64,000 nt of DNA from Leguminivora glycinivorella (GCF_023078275.1 NC_062993.1:9795252-9859251), one strand, 5' to 3'; positions 10,556 to 22,121 are shown, counted from the stretch's first letter. Made by a program: numbers and translations. Notes: generated from the letters alone by a model not told the origin.

Positions 10556-11025
10556 CGCCGCGCCGGTGTCCACGTGCGCTCTCTGCAGTGTGCGCTGCCG
10601 CTGCCACGAAACGTTTACCTACTCCGTGTAATACTGATAAAAGAAAGTATTGACATGAATTCACACGTTTCGGAAATGACTGTAGGTATTTTAAATATTT
10701 TAGCACAATATGTTTTTTGCCTCTTATTGCCTATTATACAATATAGGTATACATATAATACCTACTATGGCAACTCTATCACAGCGCAGAATATGCAGAA
10801 GCCACATGGTGGTCTGCGACAGAAACTCAATAGACATTTTCAGAGTTTTTAAAATAAGTACCTAAGTAGGTACGTGAAGTAACATGGTAAATTAAAAAAA
10901 TATCATTAGATACTTATTGCGAAGGTGTAAACAATTTCCTTCGTTTTGCCACATATCAATAATTACCTATCTATATTAAATTAATTAATCCGTATACATT
11001 ACATTTTTACAGTACGGTAATACTC

Positions 11026-11149
11026 ACCCCGTTATTCATAAACGTACACTAAGTTATCAAGCCGATAAAGTTCGGTTGTCCCTTTCCGACGTATTGGTGT
11101 GATAGAAAGGGACAAACGAACTTTATCGGCTGGATAACTTTAGTGTACG
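11026..11149. mobile_element. Truncated palindromic MITE
   Basis: Same family as 8973-9112 (TTATCAAGCCGATAAAGTTC; AAGGGACAAACGAACTTTA), with the spacer in the opposite orientation and the right end missing. Confidence 0.65.
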
Positions 11150-11366
11150 AAATTTTACATAAAACACCTACTTTAAAATAAAATAAAAAATGTTGAATTT
11201 GGTTAACATTATAATAAAAGACCTCACGCAAGCTGTGCTAATTAGTTCGCGAATTCGTCGAGAGGTGGCGCTAAACACAATTATGCTCATTAGAGAACCT
11301 ATACTTCTAGCCTAGCCCAGTCTTTAGACTTATGTGAGTAACGTAAAAGTACCTAATAGTTTTGTA

Positions 11367-11417
11367 GGTACGGAACCCTCGGTGGGCGAGTCCGACTCGC
11401 ACTTGGCCGGTTTTTTT
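11367..11417 (+). repeat. Isolated 3' end of the AGGGTTCCG repeat
   Basis: ACGGAACCCTCGGTGGGCGA, CGACTCGCACTTGGCCGG and a T run: only the terminal 50 bp of the family seen in full at 43061-43568. Confidence 0.7.
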
Positions 11418-11419
11418 AT

Positions 11420-12160
11420 GTCCTATACTCACCACCGTTAAGAGGTTCGCCCGTATTAGGTTTACACCCTGTACATTAAGTTGACTTGACCATTACGCTC
11501 CGACAGAAAAAGAAATAAAATGCAATGCCGCAAAAAGTTTAGATAAGGAACTAAACAAACTCTCTAGTGCCCAAACTGTGGCTTAGCCAAAGTTTCTCAA
11601 ACGCAGACGAAGACAAGTGTTCGGGCACATCAAAGCGCTGGATCACCGCCAAATGTCGCATTCATAATGTGGTGCAAGTAGTAAGCGGAGAGCGATGTGC
11701 TTTTTTCAACTAAAGATTTTATTGATAAAAGAAAAACAGGTAAGTAAAAGGCCTTGAATAATTCTCTGTCAGTAAACATTTACAAAAAACGTAAACAGAG
11801 TTTGCCGCAAACACCTTTTAAATCTAAAAAAAAAGCAAATATAGGTTATAAGTGTCCTGCATTCATTTGCTGCTATGCTCAATTTGATAAGTATTTGAAA
11901 GGCAACTTACAATACTTACATGTTTTAAAAGTAACTACTTATACAAAGATTCCTTGAAAAGCCAACAATATTATAGTCCAACAATTGTTGTTATTGTGGC
12001 GAACGTCCAAAATATGTACATAAGCGTTTTCCTGTAAGGATTTCTAATTTTTATAGCAACTTACATTTTAAGTTTACTTTTTACCACTCATTTTACCAAG
12101 ACACGTCCTTTCAGTCTTATTCAAAATCCGATATAAGATTGGACGCTATTTATTAAGGTC
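11420..12160. other. No recognised feature
   Basis: AT-rich; no repeat or gene identified. Confidence 0.3.
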
Positions 12161-12163
12161 TTA

Positions 12164-12307
12164 GGCCTAATTTAGACGGCGTGCGAACTCGCAGGCGATT
12201 TTATTTACATTGCGGGCTGTTGAGGTCACACAAAATTTTGCACAGTCATCAAATACCGCAATGTAATAAAACACGTATGCGAGTTCTCGTACCGTCTAAA
12301 TGGGCCC
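12164..12307. mobile_element. Harbinger-like MITE, TTA duplication
   Basis: 144 bp; ends GGCCTAATTTAGACGG and (complement) GGGCCCATTTAGACGG, inner arms with TGCGAACTCGC / GCGAGTTCTCG and CATTGCGG / CCGCAATG. TTA lies at 12161-12163 and 12308-12310. Confidence 0.72.
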
Positions 12308-12711
12308 TTAGTCTTCCGCGACGGGTCACAATGACCAAGGTCTAATATTCCGCTTCCTCTCTTGAATTGCATCACCACAGTAAACTAGCGACCACACGCG
12401 ATCTAATCTCTGTCCAACGAACCGTACTCCTCAATGAAAACATATTTAGCCAACAATGACTGAAACCTTGATTAGCTGGAGACACTTCTTAAAACAGATT
12501 TTGTTATTAATAGGTTTCATTTTACGCGTCCTAATTTTTGACAGTTGGCTATTGAAAAGAAATTTGGTTTGTGGAACAGCCGGCCGGAATTGAGAGGCAG
12601 AAATCTGTATCTGTCGCGCCACTACAGAAAAGCGAAAAGAGAACTAGCTAAGATAACGATATAATCGTAAGTTTTTCTTTTGTGCATTTGGCTACGTACC
12701 CTGATGAAGAA

Positions 12712-12830
12712 AGACATCACACGTCGGTGGCAAACAGGTATACGGCCGGCCTGATGGAAAGCGGTCACCGCAACCTATGCCTGCAACTCAAGAGGTTTAC
12801 CATTAAGGTAACAACAGGTATTGGTAGGAA
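12712..12830 (+). repeat. Dispersed LINE-3'-like repeat
   Basis: CACGTCGGTGGCAAACAGG...CTGATGGAAAGCGGTCACCG recurs at 23650-23730 and, diverged, at 42775-42835. Probably the 3' end of a LINE family related to the AAACGAGCAGAC repeat. Confidence 0.5.
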
Positions 12831-12934
12831 GTAAAAGGAGAGGAAAACCAGAGGAAAGGTGGATGGATCGTGTGTGAGATGGTATGAATCGAAAGCAAGA
12901 TAATGATGAGATGAGGGATTATAGATATATATTA
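12829..12934 (+). pseudogene. LINE tail, family C (KxRWMDxV)
   Basis: One frame reads KRRGKPEERWMDRV, a stop, then DGMNRKQDNDEMRDYR. This aligns with the tail at 18184-18368 (KPKKRWMDCVRHDM, QVNDEMTSDRD). It is fused directly to a different LINE tail downstream, so the Met at 12884 is not a real start. Confidence 0.65.
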
Positions 12935-13240
12935 CCTATGGTTATGTTAAGGTGGTTCGGGCATGTAGAGAGGATGAATGAGAGGAGATTAACGAAGAAA
13001 GTACATGAAAAAAGAGTGGAAGGGTCAGTTGGAAATGGAAGACCTAGGCGAACTTTTCTCGACCAAATCGGGGAAATATTGCAAAAAGGCCAGGTCAGAA
13101 GTACTCGAAACCGACGAGCGTGTACGAGGAACGGTATAAAAGTGTGTGAAGCGAAAGTGGTTTGTCAGGATCGTAGTAAATGGAAATCCGTGATCTCTGC
13201 CTACCCCTCTGGGAAACAGGCGTGATTTTATGTATGTATT
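12935..13240 (+). pseudogene. RTE-type LINE C-terminus
   Basis: An open frame to 13225 contains MLRWFGHVERMNERRLTKK, RVEGSVGNGRPRRTFLDQ and DRSKWKSVISAYPSGKQA, the basic tail typical of RTE-like polymerases in Lepidoptera. TTTTATGTATGTAT follows the stop; an ATGT microsatellite tail is common for this type. Everything upstream (endonuclease and reverse transcriptase) is missing, so this is a dead fragment. Sister fragments: 55190-55330 and 57901-58380, both minus. Confidence 0.8.
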
Positions 13241-13356
13241 ATAGAAGAGGAAGATAGGCGTGATTGTATGTAAGTATTAGAGAAGATAGCTCGGTCAACT
13301 CGGACTCCTGATTCGCTGTGATTGCTGTGAAACTTCGGTTTTGTAGGAAGTAATTC

Positions 13357-13480
13357 TGGCCCTGTAGTCGAATGGCATTTCTGTGTCGCGAAACGCCACC
13401 GAAACGCTGCAGAAAGGTAATCTGGCTCTGTCGTGCCAATACGCAAGAGCGATAGAGATAGATAGCTACGAAAGAGATAG
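13357..13480 (+). mobile_element. MITE, AGCCGAATGGCA family (decayed)
   Basis: GTAGTCGAATGGCATTTCTG, TCTGGCTCTGTCGTGCCAAT and GAGCGATAGAGATAGATAG match the family at 1877-2027. The right inverted end is lost. Confidence 0.6.
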
Positions 13481-14092
13481 TTGCTGCGTTTAGTTTTATC
13501 TTTGCGCTGCGTTCACTATGTCACAGGTCCGCGTCGTACAGCTGCGTTCGTGACCAACAAAATGGTCCCGACGGAAGACCAGCGCTGACCCTCGGGTTAG
13601 CATTTTATGCTGAGTCGGGACCATTTCGTGGTAACTTATATGTTTAATTTCTTTTATTTGCTGTTTCTGTTTTCTTACTTGTGTATTTTGTAGTTATCAC
13701 GAATTGATTGATTGATTGATATTATCGTGAGCGTTTGTGCAGGCTACGCACACTGGTGCAGTCTGAATTTGAATTCTACCTTTAGTTATAAACTGTCGTT
13801 TTATACAGGATTTATCATGCACTTATTTATGAACATAAATCCTGTATACATGAATAATAAGTACCGAGACAATAAATTCAGTATTTGCAAGCTTCTGTTT
13901 ATTACAACAGGTAAAATAAATATCAAAACTAGATTGAAATCTTTAAATTAAAGTGACTGTGTATGAATAAATATACTCGTAGGAAAAACTTGCGAAAATA
14001 GGTGTACTTACAAATAAAATAGGACGTTTCGTGAACCAACGATCAGAAGTTTTAAAGAATATCCTTGATTTAGAGCACACCTTGGACAATGG
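13481..14092. other. No recognised feature; GATT run
   Basis: A short (ATTG)n run lies at about 13703-13720; otherwise AT-rich and unannotated. Confidence 0.3.
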
Positions 14093-14285
14093 CGATCAAA
14101 TATATGAAAGGGGCGCGTCCCTACGCAGACAGTCTAAGCACGTGTAGGCTAACGCGTGCCATGCTTGTATGAGTGAGATAAGACAGGTCGACTGGTCGTA
14201 TTTTTGACAGGCAGTAACTGTGAAGTAACCGAGAGCGGGTGGACGGCACTTTCAGCGGGGAGCGGGAGTGGCCATACTGTACGAT
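14093..14285 (+). repeat. Dispersed repeat shared with the window end
   Basis: GATCAAATATATGAAAG, CAGTCTAAGC, CCATGCTTGTATGAGTGAG and GGACGGCACTTTCAGCGGGG recur in order at 63811-64000. The second copy runs off the window, so the full extent is unknown. Confidence 0.65.
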
Positions 14286-14298
14286 AGTACTCTTTATT

Positions 14299-14523
14299 AT
14301 AGGTACCTACATCGGGACAAATCTCGACTGGGAGGCAAATGTAACTGGTCCATTTTTTCCATGTTTTACAATGTTTACATTATTAAATAGAGTGTCCACC
14401 GGTTATATATGGCAAGCGTGTTCAGTGGATACATGTAGAACTCGACATCATAGTGTAATAATGGAAAAAATGGATTAGTTACAATGGCCCCCCAGACGAG
14501 ACTTGCCCCGCTATATCTGGTAT
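14299..14523. mobile_element. Mariner-like MITE family T1, decayed copy
   Basis: The left end AGGTACCTACATCGGGACAA and CTCGACTGGGAGGCAAATG, and the right end CAGACGAGACTTGCCCCGC, are diverged inverted copies of the T1 termini seen at 17189-17524 and 22124-22281. Confidence 0.6.
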
Positions 14524-14529
14524 ATGTAC

Positions 14530-15240
14530 CTACTTACTGTGGTTTAAAGGGTGGAAATAGGTCAAATTTAATATACTAAGCCCATTACCTAAGCCCCAAG
14601 TCTCTGCTTCAATAGCTAGTAATTACAAAGCAAAGATATTATGACTTGAAAGGGAGTTATTTTAGGAGTCAATCATCTAGGCAAATTTAGAACAATAGTT
14701 ATTTGTATTTAGCATAGATTAATTCAATAGTGTTGAATTTCAATTTAAAAAATTTAAATTTTCAATTTATAAAGTTATATTTTTAGAACACTATTTTTAG
14801 TAATAGGATTATATAGACTAAGACTAATAATAAACCCTAGTGTTTTCGTAGACGTGGGTTTATTTCAAATAGAGGTCGTGGGTTCGAATCTTGCCTTTTA
14901 AAATAACAAATTAATTACGTTGATTACGTGGAGCTTTTGTCAATGAATGAATGATAATCCCGTATTCCTTAAAATTATACTCATAGTGTTTTTTTATATA
15001 AGTCTATATCTAAGATCAATACATGAATACACTACGGAAAATAGTATTAAGCGACTCGATTTGAACATTTTAAGAAGTATAAAAGGGATGATTTTAGTTG
15101 CGGAATATAATTTTTGACATTTATCGATCGGTATTGCAAAGTAATGTTCTTTCAGAAGCATTATCCGAATAGTACCGAAAGGTCTAGTCATCGCTTGCAG
15201 TATTCGATCAGCGATCAGTAAACTGTCACTCGGTTTAATC
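14530..15240. other. No clear feature; possible tRNA-like relic
   Basis: At about 14874-14900 GGTCGTGGGTTCGAATCTTG looks like an isolated B box of a tRNA-derived repeat. Nothing else is recognised. Confidence 0.25.
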
Positions 15241-15242
15241 CA

Positions 15243-15415
15243 TTTCATTCATTCAATCACTTATTCGTTCATTCGTTCAATCACTCATTAATTCATTCAA
15301 GCACTCATTCATTAATTTAATCATTCATTCATTCAATTACTCATTCCTTAAATTAAGCACACATTCATTCATTCGTTCATTCATTCCTTCCTTCAATAAT
15401 TAATTCATTAATTCA
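15243..15415 (+). repeat. Degenerate (ATTC)n repeat
   Basis: About 170 bp of ATTC-type tandem units with ATTA, AATC and ACTC variants. Confidence 0.8.
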
Positions 15416-15730
15416 TTGGGTATTTTAGGATGCAACGGTAAACCTATTTCTATTATCCCCGAATACATTTCCTAGTGCTATTAACAGCATAATATGCTAC
15501 TTAAATCCATAAATATTACTTGTAGGTCGTCTAGACAGTCTCAATGGAGCGACTGGCGTCTTCCAGAACGGTGTATCGGTAATTTGGCAGTTATATCGGC
15601 GATCCATCATCTATATTAGCTGTATGATCAATTCCATTCCACCTGTTTGTGGAGCCTGATTATCGTGGATAAAGCGATATCGGTTACAGGAATGGCATAT
15701 ATATTCAAAGTATTTAAAGTGAATTAGGTA

Positions 15731-15864
15731 GGTACAGTCAACCAATTGGAAGCCTAGGCCACTCTACAACTATGTCAAAATGACAAGCAGTAAGAGATTT
15801 CTTACAATCTGATTTATAACGTCAGTATGACATAGTTCTACAGTGGCCTAGGGTTGACTGTACC
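15731..15864. mobile_element. MITE with TA duplication
   Basis: 134 bp, ends GGTACAGTCAACC and complement GGTTGACTGTACC, with CCTAGGCCACT / AGTGGCCTAGG further in. TA lies on both sides (15729-15730, 15865-15866), as for Tc1/mariner. Confidence 0.65.
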
Positions 15865-15945
15865 TAATAAATGAGCCAAAAATAAAATCGATAGGTACTT
15901 ATACAGAGTGTAACAAAAATGGTGGTGATCCGTTTAAGGGCGTAC

Positions 15946-16031
15946 TCAGTATCGTATTCTTATCAAAAAATTTTTTTGCGAAAAAAAATTTTAATCCTGC
16001 TTTTTCCTGATGAGAATACGATACTGAACTT
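15946..16031. repeat. Short inverted repeat
   Basis: CAGTATCGTATTCT and its complement AGAATACGATACTG flank an A/T-homopolymer loop. Probably a small decayed MITE. Confidence 0.5.
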
Positions 16032-16734
16032 AGTGAAATAATAAAAAAATACTTTGAAAAATCATCTTAAACAATAGACTACTTGACCCTTTTTTTAAAG
16101 TCTGTCGAAACGAAATAAAATATTACCATATTTTATTATGACTTGAAACCAGCAAAAAAATATTTTTAAAGTATACTTTTACGTAATCAGGCGAAAACAT
16201 TACAGTCATGTTAATCTATACGAAAACAACATTTTCTGACTTTTTAAGTAGGAAAGCATAAAGTTCAATATGTCAGTGATTGTTTTGACATGCAGTAAGG
16301 TTCCAATTCAATAACGTCACTACATCGCTGACAGCGTTTTCGGTGGCCAAAATAAATAAAAAATTACACACAATTGTAATCGAAAATAAGCAGTCATCAT
16401 ACACTTTTAATACCCAAAATCTATAAATATTGTTTTTTTTTTATGTCAAATACTACAGAAGACAATCATTTATTGTGCCAAATTCGATATGAGTTTTAGG
16501 GGTCTATATTAATTCGCATAACTGAATACTCCTAATATGAATTGGCATACCGTTTATTACGCATAACGTTTAATACGCATATCATTATTTCGCATAACAG
16601 ATTTCGTATAATGCTAATGCGCATAATGTAAATTGTTATAACGATAAATTGGTATAAGTATAATAAGCATAACTTTGTTTCGTAGAATGTTTAAATGGCA
16701 TACAAGAAAATTATATTTTCACCACACTAACGGG

Positions 16735-17115
16735 TAACGGCTTACTTTTCTGTTCGAAAACAGATAGGAAAATTGCATTTTATCCACAAGAGTGCAAAAT
16801 AATTTCATACAAATTTTAACTTGATGTCTTAGCTAGCTGATAGAATTTTACCTATAAATGATGATTTTGAATCATAAATATTGAAGTAATCGATGGATTT
16901 GATTTAGTTTGATGTTTTATAGCCAGTATTTTGTTCATGTTGGGGTGGTGAAAATTTTGGTTTTCAAACTCGGTGGCAATGTTTAACGTGCCGTACGAAG
17001 GTTAATGTGCCTTGAAACCCTCGCAACGTTCAAGATTCCACTTTTTGAACCACTCGCTACGCTCGCGGTTCAATATTGGAATCTTCCGCTTGCTCGTGTA
17101 TCAGTATTGGCACGT
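16735..17115 (+). mobile_element. Repeat family B, empty-site copy
   Basis: The inverse-oriented relative of 2327-2805, lacking the SINE that splits that copy. It contains CACAAGAGTGCAAAATAATT, TTTAGTTTGATGTTTTATAG and CCACTCGCTACGCTCGCGG. Confidence 0.65.
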
Positions 17116-17188
17116 GCGATCTGCGAAAATCTGAACGATGAAATAATATTACCTATTTAAATACTATCCATTTTCAATTTCTTTAGTA

Positions 17189-17524
17189 AGGTACAGTGGG
17201 GCAAATCTAGACTAAAAGGCAATTGTAACTAATCCATTTTTTAAATTATTACACTATTTCCATTATTCCATGTACCCACTGAACACGCATACAACATAAC
17301 TGGTAGACACTCTATTTTCTGAAAAACACTTAGTAATGTATAAATAAAATAAACACTCCTTAACTCAAATAATCTTTTTAATTTAAGATTAGCACATAAG
17401 TTCGTAAATGCATGTATGTTTCTTAAAAATAAACAGTTTTTTTTAATAATGCAAACATTGTAAAACATGGAAGAAATTGACCAGTTACATTTGCCCCCCA
17501 CTCGAGATTTGCCCCGCTGTACCT
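17189..17524. mobile_element. Mariner-like MITE family T1, 336 bp
   Basis: Ends AGGTACAGTGGGGCAAATCT and the complement of CGAGATTTGCCCCGCTGTAC. TA flanks both sides (17187-17188, 17525-17526). An internal stretch reading NLKLKRLFELRS on the minus strand recurs at 30360-30400 on the plus strand, so this longer copy keeps sequence that 22124-22281 has lost. Confidence 0.75.
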
Positions 17525-18105
17525 TACTTACCCCTATTTTTTTCATGCTTAATAAGTGAGACAGTATAAAATTAAACACTCAAAATCGAGCGCTCGAAAT
17601 TTAAAAATCAGCCCCTGATTGATCCAATCGCTTGCTCCATACAGTTAGTAAGTATGGCAATTCATTTTAGAATAATTTAAGTTATACGAAATAATAGTAT
17701 GCAAATTTCAATTATGCAGATTCATTGTTATGCGAAATAAGAATTATGCATTTTTAATATTATGCTTATTCAATGTTATGAACAATTATGTTATGCCAAA
17801 TCTGTTATGCGAATTCTAATTATGCGAATTAATGATAGGCGAAATAGAGGGCACCCGAGTTTTAGCCTATTTAAATCTGAGACTGTAAGTTCCTACAAAC
17901 ATGCATTGAATAACTACAGAACAAAAGCTAAAACTATTTAACAAAGTGATTAAAGCAAAGTTGGAGTGAATATATTACCGCCAGAAACGGTGGAGAGGCC
18001 GATTCAAATAAAAAAAAATATATTTTCACTCATCCTTGAAGTTACATATGTCGCATCTCATGCAACAATATTACCATAAGCGTTTGCCCATTTGGCTACA
18101 TACCA

Positions 18106-18430
18106 GTGGCGGATGGTGAGTATTTCTGCTATAGGCAACACCAAAGCAAAAAGAAACCTATCTTAACGTTAGGTACTTTACTATCATCATTCATTCTCTT
18201 GCCCTTATTCCAGTCACTTGGGGTCGGCGCAGCATGTCTTTCTCTTCCATACATCTCTGTCACTCGTCATCTCATCATTAACTTGTTTTAGTTCCATATC
18301 ATGTCTCACACAGTCCATCCACCTCTTCTTCGGTTTTCCCCTCCCGATACTTCCACCACCTTCCACCACGTTAGGTACTTTACTAGTAATCAATTTTAGG
18401 CAAGCCGGTGGGAATCGGCTTGTATAGACC
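18106..18430 (+). repeat. Dispersed repeat split by a LINE
   Basis: The left part (CAGTGGCGGATGGTGAG, AAAGAAACCTATCTTAACG) and right part (TAATCAATTTTAGGCAAGCC, GGTGGGAATCGGCTTGT) form one lepidopteran-type repeat; a fragment of it is at 35025-35110. The halves are separated by the LINE insertion at 18184-18368. Confidence 0.6.
18184..18368 (-). pseudogene. LINE tail, family C, with 17-bp TSD
   Basis: The minus strand reads GKPKKRWMDCVRHDMELKQ followed by VNDEMTSDRDVWKEKTCCA, a LINE C-terminal tail. The 3' end carries ATGATG units. CGTTAGGTACTTTACTA is perfectly duplicated at 18167-18183 and 18369-18385. A 185-bp, heavily 5'-truncated insertion. Confidence 0.85.
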
Positions 18431-18620
18431 AGCCGCAGCTGCTACGTACCCAGAGAAGCCTATCGCGAAATGAAATTGTGATAGAAAGGCAGATAATAAA
18501 ATCGCGTTCCATGGTCAGAAACCGTTTGGCAGCTCTTTGGAAGTCTTCAATAGCTAAAGAAAGACTTACATTTTTTTTAATGAGGGTCCACACTTATAAA
18601 ATATTTAAGTCGAAGGACCA

Positions 18621-18750
18621 GGGGGGTTACCACGTACTAAAGACGTTCAGTTTAGGTTGAGAGAAAGGGACACAGCTATAGCAGTTACATAGCTCCGTCC
18701 CCGTCTCTCAGCCTAAACTGAACGACTTTAGCACGTCATGGTAACCCCCC
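18621..18750. mobile_element. Palindromic MITE, 130 bp
   Basis: Inverted ends GGGGGGTTACCA / TGGTAACCCCCC, with arms of about 45 bp including CGTTCAGTTTAGG / CCTAAACTGAACG. The duplication is unclear. Confidence 0.7.
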
Positions 18751-19106
18751 AGGAACAACTAAAACATATTGCAGTTCTTTGAGATTTATAAAACAAGGAC
18801 TTGTCATAACTATTCATTAAACACAACATTTATCTACCCCCGTTTCCTGGCCAAGGCGATAGACTAGGTAACATCGAAACCCTGACATATTTTTGAATCG
18901 GAATTGGAGTTTTGAATGAACTCTAGCTGTAATTTACAATTCTTACGGCTGCGTTGTAGTCAAACTAGCACCATTTTAGTATTTACTTAAGTACATTTCA
19001 ATTTCATATTACAAGCAGTGGCAGTGGGTGAAAATTGTTTTAGTAATAGGGTTAAGCGAGGTCAAAACCCGACATCATGTTTTTGAATACATCGCTTGGC
19101 TATAGT

Positions 19107-19432
19107 AGAAGCGCTGGTGGCCTAGCGGTAAGAGCGTGCGACTTTCGATCCGGAGGTCGCGGGTTCGAACCCGGCTCGTACCAATGAGTTTCTCTGAACT
19201 TATATACGAAATGTCATTTGATATTTGCCTGTTGCTTTTCGGTGAAGGAAAACATCGTGAGGAAACCGGACTAATTCTAATAAGGCCTAGTTACCCTTCG
19301 GGTTGGAAGGTCAGATGGCAGTCGCTTTCGTAAAAAACTAGTGCCTACGCCAAATCTTGGGATTACTTGTCAAAGCGGACCCCAGGCTAACATGAGCCGT
19401 GGCAAATGCCAGGATAACGCAAGGAGGATGTT
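19107..19432 (+). mobile_element. Full-length tRNA-derived SINE1, 13-bp TSD
   Basis: 326 bp. The head has an A box TGGCCTAGCGGTAAG and a B box GGTTCGAACCC in a tRNA-like context. The body has TCATTTGATATTTGCC, TTTTCGGTGAAGGAAAACAT, CTTCGGGTTGGAAGGTCAG and GGCAAATGCCAGGATAACGC, with an AGGAGGATG tail. GCTTGGCTATAGT is duplicated at 19094-19106 and 19433-19445. Transcription would be by RNA polymerase III from the internal boxes. Other copies: 27610-27834 and 42314-42630. Confidence 0.9.
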
Positions 19433-19445
19433 GCTTGGCTATAGT

Positions 19446-20520
19446 TTAAATCGCTGGACACGATGGGTTGCGGGTTCGACTCCCGATTGGTGAACTTGGT
19501 CGTCTTTACACTTGGATGCTGATACGCAATAATGTTTTATTTCACATGAGTTTTGCAATAAAATGTCAACTTAGGGTCAATTATTAGGGTATATATTTTT
19601 TTGGTTTGTTCTTTTTCAAGTTGTCACTCTACTATATAATTATATACCTACTACTAATACTGCTATAAATGTCCTTTTTCTTTGGTGCATGAAATCTAAA
19701 TATTTATCTTTATAGTAATTATAGACGGTGTTAATGTTATTTTTAAATGTAGATGAATTTAAATTTTAGTCAAGATAAAATCGTTGTTTATTGACTTTCT
19801 CAGAAGAGTTATAAAATTTGCCTATATTTATTAAATTAATAAAATACAATACGAAATAAATCTGAAACATTCCTCTTTCCACGACTCTAAATTAGTAACT
19901 ACCCGCTGAAAACCATTGACATCTCCACTGATTGGTATTTTGGCAGCACTGGCACATTTTCCCACCATTACAATAACAATCTTAAACGGTTCATAATACG
20001 TTTCAAAATTTGTACGCAAATTATCCGCATCGCCTGTTCGCAAAACAAACCAAAAACAACTTTAATACACAATATAATACTGTTCTTATTTGATTTTTAA
20101 AACAATTTGTTGAATAATTACACATGTCAACAAGTTGACATAACCGTCCGAATTAAAAAGGCACTATGCGAGTTTAAATTTCGAATGTGTTTAAGACTTT
20201 TCGATTTATCCGGGTAAATGAACAGTCAGAAAGTCGGAAGTGGCGGCAGAACTAATTAGTAACGTTTCTTATCGGATTACAAGTATTTTTATTCTGTTCC
20301 TGCTCGATTTCTTGCCTGACAACGTTGACACCTCTGTGCGTCACTGAACTGACATCCCTTCATGATACAATCGTATTCTGAATTCTTTTTTTATTTCTGT
20401 CAGTTTAAAAAGTGAATCCCTGTATGATGAGCATTAAATGAATGAATATTATTTGAACGAGGAAAACTTCATTATTATTATTTTTTCGAAAAAATATTTG
20501 TTGTGCGTACATTTTATTTT
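19446..20520. other. tRNA-like relic, otherwise unannotated
   Basis: At 19466-19492 GGGTTGCGGGTTCGACTCCC is a B-box-bearing relic that SINE1 interrupted. The rest is AT-rich with no recognised feature. Confidence 0.35.
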
Positions 20521-20539
20521 ATAGTGGATGCCGACGAAA

Positions 20540-20640
20540 AAGCATGGGCGGGGCAGGCCCAGGCAAAGATGGCGGGACGACCTTGACGACTTCCTAAATA
20601 ACTGGCCGGAAGTAACGGAGAATCGTTTTTGCGGTGGGAC
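20540..20640 (+). pseudogene. LINE tail, family A (GRPRQRWRDDLD)
   Basis: One frame reads KHGRGRPRQRWRDDLDDFLN then NWPEVTENR, the same tail as at 63517-63650 and 52500-52790. Very short relic. Confidence 0.7.
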
Positions 20641-20829
20641 ACCTGTTAAGAAAAAAAAACATTTTATACAGGATGCTTAGCCAAAATAATAATCGTTTGC
20701 GGTGTACCTGTTGAACGAAACTTTGCCGTCTGTTGTCGCACTAATATTGAGCAGTAAAGGTATTTAGAGAGATTAACACTTGCTTTGCTACAGAGATATT
20801 TTTTTAAAACACCTTGGCTAGCTCTGAAC

Positions 20830-20976
20830 CATGTCATGTGTTCTGCCTACCCTTGCGATTTATGGGATACAGACGTGATTGTCTGTATGTATGTATGTAT
20901 AACGATCTTTTCATGTGTTCTGCCTACCCCTTTATGGGATACAGACGTGATAGTCTGTATGTATGTATGTATTAAA
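20830..20976 (+). repeat. Two tandem LINE 3' ends with (ATGT)n
   Basis: CATGTGTTCTGCCTACCC...TATGGGATACAGACGTGAT...CTGTATGTATGTATGTAT occurs twice in direct orientation. This is the 3' terminus of an RTE-like LINE. Inverted relatives with ACATACATACATACAATCACG: 26150-26180 and 57901-57925. Confidence 0.6.
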
Positions 20977-21000
20977 GCCTATACACATCAGTATTCCTAG

Positions 21001-22121
21001 ACAACTCTAACAGCTTGTATAAAACAGTTAAACGGCGCAACATGTCTGAAACACTTCGTTCTAGAATCTAGATTTAAAAATAGCAAGAAAGAAACGTCAA
21101 ATTTACAATCAAAAGGGTCTATCTCCAACAACGAGGTAATGCAAAAATCAACTACATATAAGGTTCGATAAGATTCAAATTCCTAGAAAAACAAGTGAAA
21201 GCTATTTGTGGTTAGGTCTTGAATAGTGTTCAGGATCGTTCACTTGTTATAGTTACTGAACTACTGTCAATTTGTTGTTCTTGTAGTTTGAACTTCGAAC
21301 TTTAATTGAATGGACAACCTGAACAAAGATTTCATAAGGCATGCATATTCAAATATTTAAAAATTTTTTTTTAGTTGTATTGATTAATCCAAACTATATA
21401 CAAAAAAAAAACACTCTGTAAAAAACCTTGTTTAAGGAACCTAAAAATACTAACAGCGTTTCGCTTTCAGAAAACAAAATAAAGGTAAAGCGAAGATAAT
21501 AACATTAGCATATAATCTCCATTACAGAATCAACGCAAAAACTCCAAATACTAAATATCTTTATATCCGAGTCTGATTATAATAATTTAATAAGGTTTTT
21601 GTGACTTTAAGAGATTTCAGGCATTGTATTTAGGTATAGGTTCACGACTTTCACGAGATCAGCCTAACGCGAGCCGACAACGGAGTATAGTTTGCATAAA
21701 GATCTGATTTCTAAGTGTCAGTGACACCTAGTCAACAAAAGAATTCACTATTCAAGTATTTAAATCAAAGACATATGTACGGTGACCTAGATGGTGATAC
21801 ACCTTTGGGGGACGCTCGGCTAGATGGTGCTAATTAATATTTGACATTTTAACACATATCAAACTAAGAATATGGGCCAAATTGTCAAAACTGAGGTTCA
21901 AAAGTTTTAAGCTTGTGTCGAGAGATGGCAGTCTATGCACTGTGATTAGTGTGATTACATATTTTACTTTCACAGTAACTCTCTATAATACTCGATCCTC
22001 TTTGATTTAAATATACGGATGCACTCACGTTAATCATTTACATTAAATATTTGAATATGTCTCACGAAATTTTAACATCAACAACTTTAGTATTGTCCAT
22101 GAAATGGTATCGGAAACAGAC
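21001..22121. other. Mostly unannotated
   Basis: 21775-21840 shares the TAGATGG...ACACCTTTGGGG repeat with 4740-4810. Otherwise AT-rich without recognised features. Confidence 0.3.

Larger units (their letters stand above)
16500..17856. mobile_element. Mutator-like element, 9-bp duplication, two nested inserts
   Basis: Both ends start GGGT and carry about 200 bp of degenerate, A/T-rich repeats of a TTCGCATAA-type motif in inverted orientation (16504-16700 versus 17650-17850). GAGTTTTAG is duplicated at 16491-16499 and 17857-17865. A 9-bp duplication with long inverted repeats and GGG-type ends is characteristic of Mutator-like elements. No transposase is visible. The interior is occupied by repeat B (16735-17115) and a TA-flanked MITE (17189-17524). 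Confidence 0.65.

Noticed and set aside
12884..13225. 113-residue frame as a small protein gene
   Set aside because: It is the fused end of two LINE families with no upstream context.
19107..19180. Functional tRNA gene
   Set aside because: The A and B boxes belong to a 326-bp SINE with a TSD; the same head occurs at 42.6 kb with the same body.
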